Source of the DNA: Symsagittifera roscoffensis
Lineage: Eukaryota > Xenacoelomorpha > Acoela > Convolutidae
Reading direction: 5' to 3'
DNA: 64,000 nt
NCBI RefSeq assembly: GCF_963678635.1
Contig: NC_087062.1
Span: forward strand, 44,098,395-44,162,394
The position numbers and the translations under genes are program-made. Of this stretch, positions 1 through 9,766 are shown one piece after another. The notes below the pieces were generated by a model. The model was given only the letters and a program-made list of their open reading frames with translations. It was not told the DNA's origin and did no database searches. Positions within the stretch are counted from its first letter, which is position 1. Every line of letters begins with the position of its first letter.

Positions 1-52
1 TCGACCATTTTTTTTTAGATCTACCAAATTGATTTTGCGAGCTCTCCCAAAT

Positions 53-338
53 CTACATAAAAACACCGGCCCAAAATTCGCCAGTGGTGTAGTGTATGTT
101 CATTCGGACCTCGTATTCAAAGTCGTAGTTGTTGATCTGGAGGAGACTGGCGATGACGTCATCGGAGGCGGACAGGCTAGAGTCCCCGGGGGTGGTGTTG
201 TCCTGCTGCAGTTGCTGGTGGAGTTCATGGTCCAGCAGTTGGGTGTCACAAGTGATGGTCTCGATGTCAGTCATACTGCCCCACAGTTCGGGATCATCCA
301 CGAAAGAAGGCAGCGGGGGCAGGTCACCATCGTACCAG
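53..338 (-). CDS. PDZRN-like gene, exon 5 (acidic linker; gene runs off the window)
   Basis: The exon begins after TTTCTCCAG at 339-340. Its first base completes the split codon of exon 4, which supports the gene model. It encodes an acidic linker with a LLDHELHQQLQQ helical stretch and then a run around EYEVRMNIHY that could start a second PDZ domain. The frame stays open to a TAG at 53-55. I think it more likely that the exon ends earlier at a weak donor (GAG|GTCCGA near 130, or GTGTTT near 65) and that the rest of the gene lies left of the window, because PDZRN proteins have a second PDZ domain and a long tail. The exact end is therefore unsure. Confidence 0.6.
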
Positions 339-696
339 CTGGAGAAACAGAAATTTGATATACACAAATCAAAGCTCTTGATAAAATTTCTTATACCCAG
401 ATACATCTTAAAAATCTCAGTAAATTTCCTTTTCGAACGCTACGTTTAAATTTGACAAATATGACCGCTTCGATTTCTTGTAAATTTAAATAGTTTAAAA
501 ATATATAACATCAGATGACCATTTCCAAGGCTATTCAGAGAGACAATGCGAGTTTTGCTATGTTCCTTCTTCTCTTGAACATGTGGACCGTATTATCATA
601 TCTCATTAGAGTTTCATAACTCAAAAATGTATCAATTTGTTGGCAGGTCATGCAGGCAATTTCGGCTCATTGGCTCATTCATCGGAAAGCACTTAC

Positions 697-944
697 TCGG
701 ATGCTGACAGAAAACTCAAGTAGGGATCTGTTTGACAGGCCACAGTTGAACTCGCACAAACTCTAATTTTCTCTTTCTGAGAATCAGTCTGCATTTCATT
801 CTTAGAAACCGAACCGTTTAAACTGTTTGCGAAGTCAGGGGGTATTACATGTCTGACTATTGTGAATTGCACGGGGTCCAGACTGTTCTTAATAATCTGA
901 ACTGCTTCTTCGTGAGTTGAACCATTCAGGTCGACGTTGTTGAC
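697..944 (-). CDS. PDZRN-like gene, exon 4 (end of PDZ domain and linker)
   Basis: A 248-base exon starting in phase 0 after TTTAG and ending with two bases of a codon before a consensus GTAAGT donor. It starts VNNVDLNGSTHEEAV, the typical last helix of a PDZ domain, and ends the domain at FTIVR (about residue 512). A Ser/Thr linker follows with a CQTD sequence like the (T)QTD stretch after PDZ1 in PDZRN proteins. The intron before it (945-3670, 2726 bases) is the longest of the gene. I see no credible exon or nested gene inside that intron; a 77-codon minus frame at 2125-2358 has no support. Confidence 0.7.
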
Positions 945-3670
945 CTAAACACAGCTCACAAACTTGCACTATTTTCTATCATATAAACTTCTAGACTATT
1001 CTAGAAGCATCAGCAGTTAGAGACTCAACAATTTTTTAGAAAGAAACAAAATATTTTAATGAAATAAACTGTTTTAAATTTTCGATCCAATTTAGAAGAT
1101 TCTTAAATCTATGCCATGAGTCAAACGTTGAGACATATGTTCTTGTTGGATTATTACAAATATGGATCAAATTTATTAAAAGGAATAAATTTGTTTTTCT
1201 GCGACAAATTAACGCTTCGATGGTAATCCCTCGACATATTTTGAAAACAATAAATTTCTGTTGCCAAAAGTAAATCACAATCACTCATTAGAAGCAGATT
1301 CAAAAACATGAAATCATTTCTTTACTCTGGAGCTGAAAATAGATTGCAGTTCAAGCTTTGCTATAGATTTCCGTCTTTATCTTTGAGTTGGGAATTTGGG
1401 AATTGGTTCGGATATTGATCACCCCCAATTAGATTGATTTGAGATGTCTGTCAAAGTCACCAACACCTCATTTTGTTTGCTACCAAGCTCTGTTTAAATA
1501 AAATTGTCTTAATCTGCTCACATTTCTACAGGAAGATTAATTTTCTCATTCTGTAAAATGAATTAAAATAGTACCAAAATGTTTACAGATAGATTATTTA
1601 AAAATCACTAATTTGTCAAAATGGGGAATTTTAGAAGCCAAACGCAGCCCTCGTGCAATAACTCGACCAATTTTAGCTTTAGCTCATTAGTTTATTGGTA
1701 TAGGAAATTGGGAAAAATCACGAATACCCAGAACAATATCATTTCCTTGGGCTGTCAATATCAGCATGGGAAAGAGATATCAAATTTCCGTTTCTCTTTA
1801 ATTAGCAAAGTATTTCGCTTCATTTTAATTTCGGGCCAAGTTTTTTCATTAGAAAAAAAAATAAATTTCAATTCAAAAGGCTGAGATTGAAAAGTAATGA
1901 ATGACTGTACTGTGGGAAGCGGGGAATGAAAAAGTACTATAAATATGAGTCATTTATGACATGAGAGTACCTGCCTGTCATCGATCTGCGAAATTGTCTG
2001 ACTGTCAATCAACTTAACTGTCACCGTCTCCCCCTATCACCTTTGAGTCATTCTTGCTTCTATTTCCCCTTTTGCAAACCCATTTGGCAATCTCTTAATT
2101 TAAGACCCATGCCATTTCTTGACCCTATCCCTTTTCCTTGCCAATCAAAAATATGAGAAAAGTACTCATTTCATTGATAGCCCCAGGAAATGTATCGCCA
2201 GTCACGAAATTTGCGGTTGGAAGCATATACAACACAACAACACAAAAGAGAAGAGAAGCCCATTGAAACAAACAATATGGGTGGTACATTAAGGGTACTT
2301 TTAATTCAAATCTCCTCCCATAAAAACTCTGTGAGTGGAAATTACCTCTCTCAAACAATTTGCTTCTCTCAATTGCGATTGCGCAAATGGGAATTAGATG
2401 TTAAAAGTACAGTCACAATTTCCCCAATGGGCGAATAGGTGTCTCGAGGCGTGAAATTTTTCAAATGGATATATTACGGCTCACAAAAGCATTTGTTTGT
2501 TCGCATTTTTGTTTTTTAAATGTTTTGTGCTCCGTGTGACTAATGTTTTTTCAGCAGACAATAGGGAAATTAACATATTTTTGGTGTAATTGGGGCATGA
2601 AGAAATTGCCCACCCCCTTAAAATGGGTATTTTGGCTTATGGGTGTGTTTAAATGGATTTGAGTAGTTTATTAAAATTGACCGGTTAAAATGATTTGCGT
2701 CCCAGTTTTTTTGTGACGCCCCATTAAATTTACAGAACTAATCATACTTTTTAAATAATGAAGAAATAAAACTTTCTCAATTCAAAAAACTAGGGCGACG
2801 ATGATGTTCACTAGCATTTCAGAGGATCGATCGTTGTTTCCTATTTGCAGTAACTAGTTAAGAATTGGAGTGAGGCTTGGCGAACAGTTAGCTTCGCCTC
2901 ATTAATTTCAGATGTTTTTTTTGACCATGCACATCACTTCAGTGATTTCATGAATAGATATAAATTATAAATTTTTGTAACAAATGTCAGAAGCGTAAGA
3001 TTTTATGACTTCAGGAAATTCTGCCTCGTGGTTTTTATTTGCGTTGCAAAAAGAGGCGTTGACCATGTTTTGAGCAAAAAATTGAAGGAATTTTGACAAT
3101 TGCTGACAAGTTTTGTTTGGTTATGTTATTTCATCAAATACTGGAAGTGTTTGAATTACCATTGCTGCAGCCAAAATCAATATTTGAGTCGCCTGACGCT
3201 TCCATTATGTTCCATTAGTTTTACTGCTGATACAACACCAACTAATTTTACATGAAAGCAGCATAGAAAATAATCAATTTGAAAAACACTTAAGACATAG
3301 AAGCAACAGGCCGATCTATCAAAAAAGAAGATATCAAAAATTTCTTTGAAAGACCTTTAGAGACCCTTTCAAAAACAATTGAAACAAAAATCAAAACCAA
3401 AAAACTCTTTCAAAATGTCGTCTGATCCATGATTTTCCATGTTATTTTTCTGCACCTCAAAGTATCTTTAGACAAGGATGTGATTATTGAATCCTGAAAA
3501 ATGATGTCAGTCATGATAAACTTCACATTAGTATTATTAACTTCATTATATTCAATAAAAAATGACAAAGATGAAAATTTTGCTTTCTTTTTTTTTGTAA
3601 AGTTGAACGAAATAAACTCAGATTATGAAGAACTTTAGTACTTCAAATTTGTTTAAAGGTAACAACTGAC

Positions 3671-3805
3671 CTTGATGATTTGGTCATTCAACTGGAGCTG
3701 GGTGAGTGCGAGAGTTGCAGTCTGAAGGGGACTGTGTTGAGGGGATCCCTGGATACTCTGGCCAGACACCTTGGACACGAAGATGGGACAGGACAGGTTG
3801 TCTTC
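3671..3805 (-). CDS. PDZRN-like gene, exon 3 (middle of PDZ domain)
   Basis: A 45-codon exon, phase 0 on both sides, with a TTTCAG acceptor and a GTCAGT donor. It encodes the IFVSKV strand and the LNDQIIK strand expected of a PDZ fold. Between them lies an insertion of about 20 residues rich in Q, S and T that lengthens this loop compared with usual PDZ domains. It joins exon 2 in frame across a 324-base intron. Confidence 0.7.
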
Positions 3806-4129
3806 CTGAAACACGGGGAGAAAACTTTAGATCAAGAGAAATCTTAGTTAATAAACGGATTATAACTGTTAATAAACGGATTAGTTTATAATGTTGCTAG
3901 ATTATTTCGCCTTTGTTTGGATGGAAGTGTCATCTCATTAATATGGATCTCTTTTTTTTCAGCTCTTTCAGACAAAAAATGTTTTTTCTTCGAACATAAT
4001 CAGACGGTGGGTGAGTAACACCAATAATGAATTTGTGACACAGCGGTTACAGAAATTCAACAATGATTTATTGCACTGAATGCATAAGAAACGTAGAAGG
4101 AAAAGAAGTAAACTAAAACCCTCTCGTAC

Positions 4130-4228
4130 CCTGTGTCCTCCTGAGATGTTGAACCCGAATGAGCCGTTCTCGTCTCTGAGCAAAGTCACTTCAAATGTCT
4201 CCGGCTGATCATTTGCGTCATTCGAACT
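4130..4228 (-). CDS. PDZRN-like gene, exon 2 (start of PDZ domain)
   Basis: A 33-codon exon in phase 0 on both sides. It has a TTTTTTTAG acceptor above 4228 and a GTACGA donor below 4130. It encodes the first strand of the PDZ domain and the carboxylate-binding loop, here FGFNISGG, a clear variant of the GLGF motif. It joins exon 1 in frame across a 415-base intron (4229-4643). Confidence 0.75.
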
Positions 4229-4643
4229 CTAAAAAAATACATTTTTACACTGTCTGCCCAGAAATCTAAGTTAACATTATAAACATAGAGGTTCGAGCTT
4301 CAAAGTGATTCTTCAGAGGAGCAAAAATTGATTTCGAAAATCTGCTTCTTCAAAAAAAAAGATTAAGAATCAGAGGAAGCAAATTAACTTACGCCTTTCA
4401 AATTTCTTACTTTATCAATAATCTTCACAATTATTAAGCTTGCTTGAATTGCTCAGACTGTATAAAAGGTGGCAATATGATACTACAGTTTTTCACACAT
4501 TCAAATATATCTTCAAAAACTTACAAAAAAAATCAATTAAGACCTTAAAAAACGGGTCAATGTAACATTCAAGCAACTGCTTTCGTTAGAACCCCTATCT
4601 TGTTTCCTAATCTAGCAGCTACAAAAGTATATTGCAAAAGTAC

Positions 4644-5852
4644 CTGTTGCTTTTCTTCGTGTGTCGCCATGTGAGGGCTCTTTGCAAAGTATAGCTGTGA
4701 GGTGAGGGTGTTGATCTTGGCCTGGTAGTGGACTGCCTGCACCTGTGCCTCATTCTGCAGAGTGGCCACTTTGCTCAGCAGACTCTTCTCCCGCTTCGAG
4801 TACTTGCTGTGTCTCGTCTTCACCTCCGTCTCCAGTGACGTCACTCGCATCTGAAGACCCTGGATCAGTTTGGTCACGTGGTCCACACAGTCGTGCTGCT
4901 TCTTCGAATCACCGACCACCAATAATTTCACACTCTCCGAGTTTAAATGGCTCAAACAGTCGTGGTCGTTCAGCACGCCACCGAGGTCTTTGTTGACGGA
5001 TTTGCTTGGCAGAGGGTAGTCGTTTTGGGTTTTGGCCATCATTGCAACGCCTTCGTTAAAAAGCTGCTTGTCGTTTAGCTTCGCAGCCGATGTTGCCGGC
5101 ATCGTGGGCAACTGCATGTTCAAGACACTTCGCTCTTTGAGAGCAGTTTTGGACGATAGGATCCTCATGATTTCCAGTCCTGATTGCTCTCGAGTCTCCG
5201 GAGCTTCAAGACTGCTCAATTTATCAGCAATTTCTCCCGATATCGATAGTTTTTGCACATCGATCGGGAATTTCAGGCAAAAGGGGCAGGTCTTTTTTGA
5301 AATTATGTCGGGCAAAAGGCAAGGCGAGCAGAAGTTTTTTGTGCAACAAGGTGTGAGTAAGGGCTCTTTGAGTAACTCGTTGCACCGCAGACAAATAAGC
5401 TCACTTGCGATGAATTTAGCCGATATTAGTTTACTGCAAGTCGACTTTTTACTAAGTGAATTTGAGGCGGGATTAAATTTTTTGCTTCTACCCAAATTAG
5501 AGGCGGGGTTGTAATTCGAATCTGCAGTGCTGGTTGGCGGGTATTTTAACTGACAGTCTTTTTGGGCTTTATTGGCGCATGTCACTGATCCGTTCTCAGG
5601 GCTGTTTGCCGTTGATTCACTGCTACTGACAGCTCGCACTGCTTTCACTGGTTGGCTAATAAAATGCGAGGGAGTAATTTTTGAATGGGAAAAAGAAGAG
5701 CTGCTATTGTCGCCCGTGTACACTTTTTCACTTGTGCTAGTCTGCTGAATGGGATGATGGGCGGAGCTAGAGCAGAATCGTGTTGAGGTATTATTGGGCA
5801 GGTCTGTTTTTTGTTTAAGTGTGTTGTCTACTCCACTGCTGCTCGTATCCAT
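4644..5852 (-). CDS. PDZRN3/4-like RING-PDZ E3 ubiquitin ligase, exon 1
   Basis: First coding exon, 403 codons, ending in phase 0 at a GTACTT donor just below 4644. The ATG at 5850-5852 is chosen because an in-frame TAA lies 33 bases upstream. Residues 1-150 are a Ser/Thr/Asn-rich, probably disordered leader. A RING finger spans about residues 154-192, with cysteines at 154, 157, 169, 170, 175, 178, 189 and 192. Its spacing and the CxxCN..L..PL.TPC core resemble PDZRN RINGs, but the zinc-binding His of the usual CGH motif is missing and a second Cys sits beside C169. Residues about 322-387 are charged and heptad-like (a coiled coil). Later exons add a PDZ domain. By family knowledge the product would be a cytoplasmic E3 ubiquitin ligase or scaffold. 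I see no TRAF-type zinc finger, so this may be a divergent relative. RBBP6-type C4C4 RINGs are the alternative comparison for the RING alone. Confidence 0.75.
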
Positions 5853-8282
5853 ACTTTGCAAAAGTTGGCAATTCTCTCGGGATTAGCTGACAAAAAGGGG
5901 GCGGGATCAGGGATGTTTAGTCCCGGAAAATTATGATTAGGGGTAGTATAACTAATTCAGAATATGCAAAAGTGTATTTATCTAAATTGAGACCACAACT
6001 TTATAATCTGTTTTGAACATTTAGATATATCCACTTTTTATTTTGTAACAAACAACAATATGCTTTCAGAATGCTAATTTAGAAAATAATATATTTGTCG
6101 TGATGTCCAACTGGCGCAGTTTAAAAAAGCAACAGTGCCACAAATGAAACACAGGAAAATCACAGATTTATTGTAAATCCTACCGAAATCAAAAGAGGCG
6201 GCGAATAATGCCCGAGAACAATGACTTGATTTTTAAATTCTGGCTGATAGCTGCCTGTCAAAATAGAACGAGGCATTCATAATTAATGAAAGAAATATAC
6301 TCAAACAAGATGCTTCCAACGAACAATTGGGATATCTAAGCACGGCAGCACCAGCTATCCAAATTACTTAAGCGACGCGGGGTTCTTGGTACAATTTTGG
6401 ATAATATCGACAATCGTTTCACGAATCGAATTTTATAAATCGATCTATTTTCCAAAATTCACCAAAGGAAGGGAGAAACATAAGAAAATTTGACCACAAT
6501 AAATTTTATGGCGTCTGTTATGGAATAATAAATAGGAGAAGCGACACGAATAATGGGCGAGGAATAATTTTGAGCGGCTAAAACTGAATGTGTGACAAAA
6601 GATTGCTTTCTTTTTCAACCACGTTTCAATAATTCAAGTCTCAAAATCAGCTTTCATTCCTCGCTCAATCGTACCAAGTCTTGCTTGTCTGATGAATAAT
6701 GAAAAAGTACCACAGGCATCCGTCTTTCAGTCGTCTCGAATTTAAAAAGATCCGCCAAATAGATGTTTTAGAGGCAGAAAATAAAGGAGCACGGTTAAGC
6801 TTAAGTTTTTTCTTCAATATTTTGTAAGTATTGAATCACCCAGATTATTCATACATCATAAAATTCCGCAATAAAATAACAATTTTGTAGCAATGCAATC
6901 AAGCCTCTGTGATAAACAAGATAAAAATCCAATTTAAGCTCAAAATAAAGATGGTTTTGTTAATCCGGTCCAACTTATACACACAATTTACCAGATGATG
7001 GTAAAAACAGAGATCGTCTGCTCAATTCTGATTGGTTGAAACGAAGCTGAAACGAAATGGTAAACAATCAAAATTATTTTTAAACAGATGACAGCCAAAT
7101 CAATGACGCGACCATCAAACCCTGGATAAGTCTAGACGACTTGAACTAGTTTTTTTGGTAAAAATTGAATCTAAATTTGAGAGAAATCTGGAAAGAACTT
7201 CCGGGTAATTTCGAGTTCATAGCTGAAAAAATGTACTAACCCCAAGCCTTAGAATCCGCTAATTCTGAATGGGTATTTAGTTTTCGTCTGATTAGTTTTG
7301 GTCCAACCTTACCACAATTTGTTATGATTTCTGAAGATTTTCGGGCAATTTGGACCCGGAAATACTGTTTCTTTTAGTTACTGTGTACGAAATGTACGGA
7401 TAAGTACATAGTTCAGTGGTTAATTACCTCGGGCAAAAAGCATGTCAGCAAGAGTTTGTTTTCGTAAACAAACTGCGCCAAGCAGCGGGCAAAAGCTGTG
7501 GAAAAATCACATGGCCTGAGAAACAAATTTACCCTTTATTTGTGTGGTTGAATTTCCAAAATCGAAAATAGCCTCAACTAAATGGCATGAGCCAAGCCTT
7601 TTAAAAACATACAACTCCGTTTCCCATAGGTAGTGTATCGAATGAAGAACTTCGGGCATTTTAGTTGTTGATATAGGTCTAAAAGTTGTTATTTCTCTGA
7701 CTGACTTATTTTTCTGAACTTTTCCCAATTAACAAGTCAGTTTAAAACTCTAAACTCAAAAGGGCTCTCAAAGAAAACTATTGAAGCTTCTGATCAGAAA
7801 CACCAAGAAAAACCGCGATTTGATTTAATTTGTTCGCAAGAACACGGAAAAGTTTCTCGAGGACTTCTTTGGTTCAAACTCAACAACGTAGGTGTTTCAG
7901 TTCCAGTCAAACAAAGTCCAGGAAAAAGTTTCTTGAAGGTCGCTATTTTTGTATGACCGATTGGAGTTCTGAAGAAATAAATTGGTAACTGATAGAACCA
8001 AGAAAAAATTTGACAGAGAAATTTTCTCTGAAACAAAAGAGTCACTCATCCACCGCTGAGTGACCATTTCTATTGAGGATTTGAACCGCAACCACCTAAG
8101 CAATGTGACTATAGCTTGTACATCACTTGATACAAAAAGCAACCTGGACTCAAAAATTTACACTTCCAGAATTAAATTCTAGGGTTCTTTTTACTTTTCC
8201 CTCCACCTCTTAAGCGGATCAATTTTATAGTGTAACGTAGGGAGTGGATCTAGTGGATCTTTTCTCGAGAGGGGGGAGGGTG
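5853..8282. other. Intergenic, upstream of the PDZRN-like gene
   Basis: This AT-rich stretch should hold the promoter of the minus-strand gene, but I see no clear TATA box or other site close to 5852. A tRNA-like T arm occurs at 8075-8090 on the minus strand. The last 60 bases before 8283 are unusually G-rich. No reading frame here looks real; the 60-80 codon frames at 7.5-8.1 kb lack recognisable domains. Confidence 0.5.
8075..8135 (-). repeat. tRNA-like remnant with box B
   Basis: On the minus strand a T arm with the perfect box B core GGTTCAAATCC (8077-8087) has four of five stem pairs, and a GTGG-containing arm lies just upstream. No acceptor stem or good D arm pairs. It is most simply the decayed head of a tRNA-derived SINE; it is not a functional tRNA gene. 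Confidence 0.3.
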
Positions 8283-8792
8283 TGTTCTGAATTGAAATCA
8301 GAAACACAATTATTAAATTTTTACCATATGTTCTTATTTGAAATTATGTGTTTGCTCGGTTGATAAAATATCACCAAAAGCAAACATTACAGCATGTGTT
8401 GTTTCTTTCTGATTGGTTTAACCAACAGATGGAATGTTGAAAATATCAAAATCTACGGTATATAAGCCAAGCGAAAATATACCAAATATCACTTCATCAC
8501 TTTCTCAAAATCTCAACTCTCACAACCACTCTCATACTGAGACCCCCAACCATCCTAATAACCAAAATCTCAAATCTCTATCTCGATAACCATCAATCCA
8601 TACCCCAATGTCTCTTGATATAAAATTGATGTGTGTCATCTATGTTTGAAATAATATACCTATTTACTAGTGAAAGAAACTTTGTCTGTTGAATAAGAAT
8701 AGGAAAGTCTTAGCAACATTCAGAAAGACCCCTTGTTCTAACTAGCTGCCATTTGGTCGATCGCATAAGTTAAGTCAAGTTAGTTTGGAATA
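8283..8792 (+). repeat. 5' LTR
   Basis: It starts TGTTCTGAATTG and ends GGAATA, so it opens with the usual TG but closes TA rather than CA. It matches 13192-13701 over its full length with about 14 substitutions and no net length change. Confidence 0.85.
8459..8466 (+). promoter_or_regulatory. LTR promoter TATA box
   Basis: TATATAAG lies 176 bases into the LTR, with an inverted CCAAT box (GATTGG) at 8411-8416 about 45 bases upstream. The same pair is kept in the 3' LTR (TATATAAG at 13368-13375). This is a normal pol II promoter layout for an LTR. Confidence 0.6.
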
Positions 8793-8794
8793 AT

Positions 8795-8812
8795 TGGTGC
8801 GACCAGTGAGGC
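8795..8812 (+). promoter_or_regulatory. Primer binding site
   Basis: TGGTGCGACCAGTGAGGC begins two bases after the 5' LTR and opens with the TGG that pairs with the tRNA CCA end. I cannot assign the tRNA species. The core GTGCGACCA recurs at 54548-54556 and, inverted, at 51239-51247 next to another pair of LTR-like ends. Confidence 0.65.
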
Positions 8813-8817
8813 ACACA

Positions 8818-9160
8818 AGTTTCAAAAATTCACTCAATTTTCAAAATCTCAAAAAACTGTGATTATCAAAATTTCAAAAAGTTGAAAATTTCAAAAGTTG
8901 AAATTATTAAAAATTCAAAAATTGAATTTATCAAAATTTCAAAAAGTTGAAAAGTTCAAAAATTGAAATTATAAAAATTTCAAAAAAATGAAAATTTCAA
9001 AAGTTGAAATTATCAAATTTCAAAAAGTTGAAATTATCAGAAATTCAAAAATTGAATTTATCAAAATTTCAAAAAGTTGAAAATTTCAAAAGTTGAAATT
9101 ATCAAATTTCACAAAGTTGAAATTTTCAAATTTCAAAATTTCAAAACTTTAATTTGGATA
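8818..9160 (+). repeat. Leader of short TTTCAAAA/GTTGAAA units
   Basis: Between the primer binding site and gag the sequence is built almost only of variants of TTTCAAAAAGTTGAAA and ATTCAAAAATTGAA. A larger period of roughly 120 bases is visible, since the block around 8890-8990 recurs near 9010-9110. The units are partly self-complementary and could fold into many short hairpins. Confidence 0.7.
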
Positions 9161-9181
9161 TCTTAACTTGAAAAAAATAAG

Positions 9182-9468
9182 ATGGCCGATCACCCAATCA
9201 CCCATCCTAACTTGTCTTTTGTATCATTCTCAGGAAATGATTCAGACCTAAACGCAAAAGCCTTTTGGACTTCAGTTGAGAATAAAATTGTGTTCTCACT
9301 AGGGCAACGACCCACAGACGCTGGCGCTCAGCCTAACTATGATCACAGACAAAAAGTTTGTTTGGATCTCTATTAACAGAAACAGCTCTTGAATGGTATA
9401 CTGATGAAGTAACTAATGCTACTGCTTGGGCTGAACTAAAAAAAACTTTTCCTAAAAAGATTCACTGA
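9182..9468 (+). pseudogene. Truncated Ty3/gypsy gag
   Basis: The ATG at 9182 opens 64 codons ending at 9376. The next frame (from 9361) continues the same protein to a stop at 9466, so a one-base frameshift lies near 9358. The second part has the TALEWYTDE...WAELKKTF pattern of gypsy capsid proteins (hydrophobic W region followed by a helix). A third frame carries it a little further, to about 9510. Most of capsid, all nucleocapsid and all pol are gone. It is a relic that may matter only for packaging signals. Confidence 0.7.
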
Positions 9469-9766
9469 TGGTAGAGATCGATTCAAGCATTGGTTCAAGC
9501 ATCGTCTTAAATAGCAAATAAAACCTCTCCCAACGGCCGTAGACACGTGCCAGTAAAAAACAAATACGGCATAGTATGGTATATTAATTATCACTGAATA
9601 GCCGGTTTTGCTAAAACCTGTCTTAAACAAATAAATTTTTTCAGAATCTGATCTATATTAACCAGCAAAAATCAGCCCAGAACCATTCTTTAAAAAACTT
9701 TTCAACCTCCAAAACCTTCCTCTGATACTTCTCAGCAATTGCAAAAATCAATAAATTTGAAAAATA

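Noticed and set aside
2125-2358. 77-codon minus frame with a hydrophobic run
   Set aside because: Lies within the large intron of the PDZRN-like gene and has no splice sites in phase with the exons.
4745-5514. Plus-strand frames of 83 and 160 codons opposite the RING exon
   Set aside because: Antisense shadows of a well-supported coding exon, without domains.
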